Assembly: GCA_017871115.1 (NCBI GenBank)
Contig: JAFCIZ010000005.1
Coordinates: 62,001-126,000, forward strand
Direction: 5' to 3'
Length of the DNA stretch: 64,000 nt
From: Cunninghamella blakesleeana
Lineage: Eukaryota; Mucoromycota; Mucoromycetes; Mucorales; Cunninghamellaceae
The notes beneath the pieces are model-generated. The model searched no databases and was not told the DNA's origin. It saw nothing but the letters and a program-made list of their open reading frames with translations. Numbering within the stretch: position 1 is the stretch's first letter; the number at the start of each line of letters is the position of its first letter. Below, one piece after another: positions 59,826 to 64,000 of the stretch. The translations under genes were made by a program, and so were the position numbers.

Positions 59826-60592
59826 TATCCTACCTTTTGACTAGATCATAATAAGATCATTTTATATTTTAATAAAATAAATCCATATCGTTTTTTATTT
59901 TATTAATGTTAATACGCATATATATATATATATACATAAAAGAATGTAAACATATCTATATATATATATTTATTTATATCAGTGATTATCAGGTAGATAA
60001 TAAATAATGCTGATCAATAATATCTGACATTGATTTTTCTACCTTTACCAATTTATTTTATAGAATAAACTTTATAAGGTTACAAAATATTACTTGAAAT
60101 AGTCAAGAGTATTCCAAATAAGAGGAGTTCCCTGGACATTTCACTTTCGTCATAGCTTAAACTTTAAAAAAGAAAAAAAGAAAAGAGATATGTGAATTAG
60201 TTCAGGCCACCTATTTTACCTATGAGGTAATATTAAAGCCCCGCTAACTCACTCTCACCCACTCGCTAATCACACACACCCCCTGATTCTGATTCTTTTA
60301 GATAAGAGATATTTATTTGATTAATCTGATTGGCTAAAAAAATAAAAGTTTCTTATGACAAAATTAAAGGGTATTTATAAAAAAGGGAACTTTAGTGGGG
60401 GAGGAGAATAAAAAATCTGGAGTCTTTTTTTTTCTAATGTTTTTCTTTTTTCTATAAATTTAATTCTTATATTTAAACCCTTTCTTTCACTTTTAAATTG
60501 TTTTTTTTCAAAAAAAATATATCTTTATATTATTAAACTAAATCTTTTATATTTATATTTTCTTATACTAAATATTATTATACTTATTCAAT
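59826..60592. promoter_or_regulatory. Spacer and likely promoter of the second P5C reductase
   Basis: 767 bp. Around 60240-60290 a C/A-rich patch (cactctcacccactcgc, cacacaccccctgatt) contains CCCCT, the core of the fungal stress-response element. A TATA-like tatttataaa lies at 60372 and a ggggaggag patch at 60397. These lie 200-350 bp before the ATG. The reading is inference only. Confidence 0.35.
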
Positions 60593-61635
60593 ATGTTACA
60601 TTCAACTGAACGTTTACAAACTATTTCTTCTCATTTACAAACTAAAAAAGAGCAACCTACCATTGCTTTCATAGGAGGCGGAAACATGGCTGAAGCTATT
60701 ATGGCAGGTCTTTCCAGTAGTGGGCACCCTGGTAACAAGATCAAATATTCTGAACCTTTCCAAGAACGTTTAGAATATATGCAAAAGAAATACCCCGACT
60801 TAGTAAGTACTAAAGACAATGGACAAGTTATTGAAGGTGCTGATATTGTGGTTTTAGCTGTCAAACCTCAAGTTTTACGTAAAGTGATGCAAGAAAATTC
60901 TCAAGCTTTATTAAAAAATCCAAACACATTAATTATTTCTATTGCTGCTGGTATTACTACCGAAAATATTTATGGTTGGATGAATACAACACAACCTGTC
61001 AATTTAGTAAGATGTATGCCAAACACCCCATCTTTAATTGGTGAAGGTGCTTTTGGTTTATACGCCAATAAAAATGTCAGTGATCAACAACGTCAATTAA
61101 CAGAAAGTATTATGCGTGCTGTAGCTAAACAAGTCATTTGGGTAGAACAAGAAAACTTGATCGATTCTGTCACTGGTATTTCTGGTAGTGGTCCTGCTTA
61201 CTTCTTTTTAATTATGGAATCCATGCGTAAGTATTAATAGAATTAAAATTAAAATATACAAGGAATAAAAAAAAAATAAGAGGGAAGGAAAAAGAGAGTG
61301 TATGATTTTTTTTTAATAATATAATGTCATACTCATGGTCATGTTCTTTATTTTTTTTTTTAAATATAGAAAATGCTGGTATCGCAGCTGGGTTATCACC
61401 TGAAGATGCTAAGGCTTTAACACTTCAAACTTGTTTAGGAGCAACCAGAATGGCACAAACTTCAGAAGATGATTTAGCCACTTTAAGAAGAAAGGTTACT
61501 TCCCCTAAAGGTACTACTGAAGCTGCTATTAATTCCATGGAATCAAGTAACATTCGTAAATTAATGAATGATGCTGTTTTTGCTGCTGTTCATCGTGGTG
61601 AAGAATTATCAAGGGAATTAGGAAAGGAACAATAA
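60593..61635 (+). CDS. Pyrroline-5-carboxylate reductase, cytosolic-type paralogue
   Basis: Two exons (60593-61226, 61370-61635) give 299 residues, the usual size. The Rossmann motif IAFIGGGNMAEAIMAGL starts near residue 24, so there is no room for a long presequence. VKPQVLRKVM, VRCMPNTPSLIGEGAFGLYA, ISGSGPAYFFLIMESMQNAG and the PKGTTEAAI end are canonical. Reaction: last step of proline synthesis from glutamate or ornithine. Its intron falls at the same codon and phase as in the copy at 56786 (within the residue after MESM), and the two proteins align from end to end, apart from the leader. Codons are smoother (more GCT/GTC), suggesting this is the better expressed copy. Confidence 0.95.
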
Positions 61636-62436
61636 GATTGTCGATCTTTTTTTTTCTCCTACATACGTAATAATCTTTTTATTTTTTTTATTTATTAATA
61701 ATTAGCTTTTTTTTTTTTTATTATTAATATTATTATGTGTATATAATGTATATATGATTATCCCATTCTACCATTTTTATTATTATTTTAAACATTACTA
61801 TGATTCCCTATATCCCTTTTTTTTTCTTATATTATTATCTCTATTTTATTTTATTTTTGAAATAAATAATAATGAACAGAATGAATGCTTTTATATTTGC
61901 TAATTTTTTAAATATAAGAGTTTTATTTTTATTTTTTACATAAAAAGAAATCCTATAGACTTATATATAAATAGGTTTACTATGCGTACACAGTGATTCT
62001 GAACCTATCACCTAGCTAGTAGCATCTTGAATAGAAACTAAAAAAAATAGGCGTCATTACCCGTAAAAAGTCTTCATTTTTTTTTCTAAATGAGCCATAG
62101 GTTTTATACCGAACGCCATTTTTTTATGGCAAGTATATATTTATTATCTATATATATATTTCTGTGTGTAGATTATAGTGTAATAATATAATTTATATGT
62201 ATAGAATTATTTTTATTTTTGGATTTGTAAATCTGATTTACTTGGCCTCATATTATTATTGTATTACTACTGGCGGTGTTTTTTTTTTAAATCAACTTTT
62301 TTTGGGCTATAATGCTAGTGATGATTGTTTGTTACTTCTGGTGATCATTTCCTTTATGGTAAATATTATTTATTTTTATTTTTTTCGTGATTTTACATAT
62401 ATATGTGTTTGAAGCAATATAAATAGGTTTTTCAGC

Positions 62437-62468
<32 letters not shown>

Positions 62469-63600
62469 GATACTAATGTTCTTGATACCTTCGTTATGGG
62501 TCTATACACTATCTGAATTTAAAATAGAATTTACTGCATGATCAAGGAATTTTACAAGTTATTCTCGAGTTCAACACAACAGGAGTCATGTATAAATATT
62601 AATGGGTTCATTTTTTATTTAGTGCTATTGTTATTAAATATAATTATTATCTTGGTATAGTCAGGTGAAGTCATTGTGTTTGCAGCTGTACAATTGTTAA
62701 CTATACTCGAAAGTAGCTGGACTCGATCGAGCTGACCCTTATGAATACCTTTATGCCTAATTCACAAAGTTATCTGGGGGTAATCAAAGGGGAAATAAAA
62801 AAAAATTGCATGGTAATGCGATAGTTATTTACTATTCGTGGTAATGGTCCTTTCTTATGCAAATTAACTGGCTTTTTTATTATTCAAAGCGACACTCTTC
62901 TATTATTTAAAGTAACATAATTTTTTATTCAATATGATTGGTATACCCTATTCAAAATGCTTATTATTGTATTATTTATTGTGATAGCAAGTTATTTTAT
63001 TCAAAATGGTTAGTTAATAATATGCAAGATTGTACTGTTTTATTTATCTAATAAAAATCATTATAATATTTATTTACTTGTGTTTTTTTAGCTTTCTTAT
63101 ACATAAACACACAAGTAAAACCTGTTATTAAATAATATACGATAGAAAAAAGATTATAGATAATGTGCCAATTTTCTATTTTAGATTCTAAAAAAATCTG
63201 TGGTGTGCGCGTAGTAAAACTTCATTTATAAACAAATCAAATAAAAATTATACGCATAAAATATACTCTATAATATTCAAATAAAATAAATAAACTATAT
63301 ATATATATATAGATATACATGGATATATACAAAAATAATAAATTCTTTAAGTTTATTATTCATTGATCTCCACTATTGGGAATAGCGATTAATACTCAGT
63401 AACCAACCACTTGTCTTATCATTACTAATAATTTCAAAAAAAAATCAGATCTGAGCTTCATTTTGATTTAAAATGGCATCATTTTTAAAGTTTAAATTTT
63501 TTTTTTAGTTTATTTTAATTTCTCTTTTTTTTTCTTTTCCCTTTTCAATTTTTTTTAAAAAAAAGGATAAATACATATAAATATATAATAATAATAAACA
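61636..63600. other. 2-kb gene-poor interval
   Basis: AT-rich with no supported gene. A 71-codon open stretch at 62197-62412 is hydrophobic (YLASYYYCITTGGVFFL) and lacks a partner exon. At 62881-63009 the string tattcaa recurs four times, in part with an aatg ending, at roughly 25-50-bp steps. A perfect ctcgatcgag palindrome sits near 62724. There are more G and C than in most spacers at 62500-62760. Confidence 0.5.
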
Positions 63601-64000
63601 ATGAGTGAAGCTTTTAATGAAATCACAACTCTTCCACCTCACCCTCCACAAAAAAATGTGTCCGCTGTAGCTGATTTTGTTTCTGGAAAGTAAGTTTTGA
63701 TTCCTCTTAAAAAAGGAAAAAGTAAAAAGAGCTATATGTTTCTATGTATTCATATACGTCTCTATCTATAATATATAATAGTTTTGGAGGTATGGCAAAT
63801 GTTATAGTAGGACAACCTTTAGACACTATTAAAGTTAGATTACAATTAGATCATGGTAGATTTAATGGTGCTTGGGATTGTGCAGTACAAACTGTTAAAA
63901 ACGAAGGTATTTTAGCTTTATATAAAGGGATGGCTAGTCCTTTAGTAGGGATTGGTGCGGTAAATGCTTTATTATTTGCTGCTAATTCACAATTTAGAAA
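63601..64000 (+). CDS. SLC25 mitochondrial carrier, 5' part (cut by window end)
   Basis: Two exons are visible (63601-63689, and from 63782 to the window end), joined in frame. About 102 residues can be read. After a 20-residue lead, helix 1 and the first signature (GQPLDTIKVRLQ) appear, with NFGGMANVIVG before it. Then comes a matrix loop (GRFNGAWDCAVQTVKNEGIL) and ALYKGMASPLVGIGAVNALLF. The pattern is like the carnitine/acylcarnitine and basic amino-acid carrier branch (SLC25A20/29, Crc1, Ymc1, Ort1); I cannot choose among these from one repeat. The ATG follows an A/AT-rich leader with no upstream in-frame alternative. Confidence 0.85.

Noticed and set aside
62197..62412. 71-codon plus-strand stretch after the second P5C reductase
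   Set aside because: Hydrophobic with no partner exon; could be a membrane-protein relic but cannot be supported.
62715..62740. Palindrome ctcgatcgag as a possible attachment or origin site
   Set aside because: A lone 10-bp palindrome is expected by chance in 64 kb and has no supporting context.
1..64000. tRNA, rRNA, CRISPR, telomere or intact transposon
   Set aside because: I looked for T-loop GTTCRA-type patterns, long direct-repeat arrays, telomere-like repeats and transposase or reverse-transcriptase motifs and saw none convincing. A covariance-model scan would be decisive for RNA genes.

Overview
The window is nuclear DNA from a very AT-rich fungus. Genes are densely packed on both strands and cut by short GT-AG introns (mostly about 40-250 nt) full of T-runs and (TA)n tracts. 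Intergenic DNA is homopolymeric, and regulatory proteins carry long poly-Gln, poly-Asn and poly-Ser stretches. The gene set (trehalose-6-phosphate phosphatase, IKS1-type and HAL4/SAT4-type kinases, SPX-RING ligase, and also an HPS1-type BLOC-3 subunit and SMN) fits an early-diverging, Mucoromycota-like fungus. I infer this from gene content and style and do not assign a genus. I saw no tRNA, rRNA, CRISPR, intact transposon or virus.

Layout. 0-6 kb: the C-terminal half of a trehalose phosphatase (+), a gene-poor stretch, then a HAL4/SAT4-like kinase (-). 6.4-10.3 kb: four compact housekeeping genes, RPA3 (-), TSR2 (+), a PARP-type zinc-finger protein (-) and mitoribosomal mL50 (+). 10.5-19.5 kb: HPS1-like (-) diverging from SMN (+), then an SPX-RING ligase (+) converging on a SET/NAP histone chaperone (-). 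19.5-22.1 kb: gene-poor. 22.1-29.7 kb: VPS55 (+), an ankyrin/anillin-like protein (-), a GDSL esterase (-) and a tyrosine phosphatase (+). 29.6-32.2 kb: long upstream region of a PAS-kinase-like kinase (+). 34.6-42.5 kb: MIA40 (+), a 13-exon DHX29/DHX57-type helicase (+) and a 96-residue protein with a PP1-docking-like motif (-). 42.5-44.6 kb: a decayed coding frame. 44.6-54.9 kb: complex III core 2 (+), an SLC25A39/40-type carrier (-) and a 12-exon IKS1-like kinase (-). 55.5-61.7 kb: an ECHDC1-like crotonase (+), two pyrroline-5-carboxylate reductase paralogues (+) on either side of a phosducin-like gene (+). 61.7-64 kb: gene-poor, then the 5' part of another SLC25 carrier (+), cut by the window end.

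Exons were joined by eye from GT-AG sites, and every internal junction of the spliced models keeps the reading frame. The first exon of VPS55 is the only unresolved part of a complete gene. Mitochondrial functions recur (mL50, MIA40, QCR2, two SLC25 carriers, one of the two P5C reductases), but neighbours do not form a pathway except the P5C reductase pair. I found no convincing new multi-gene system. The most unusual points are the CaaX ending on the SPX-RING protein, the Tudor-less acidic SMN, the WPD-loop variant in the phosphatase, the P5C reductase pair and the decayed frame near 43.5 kb.
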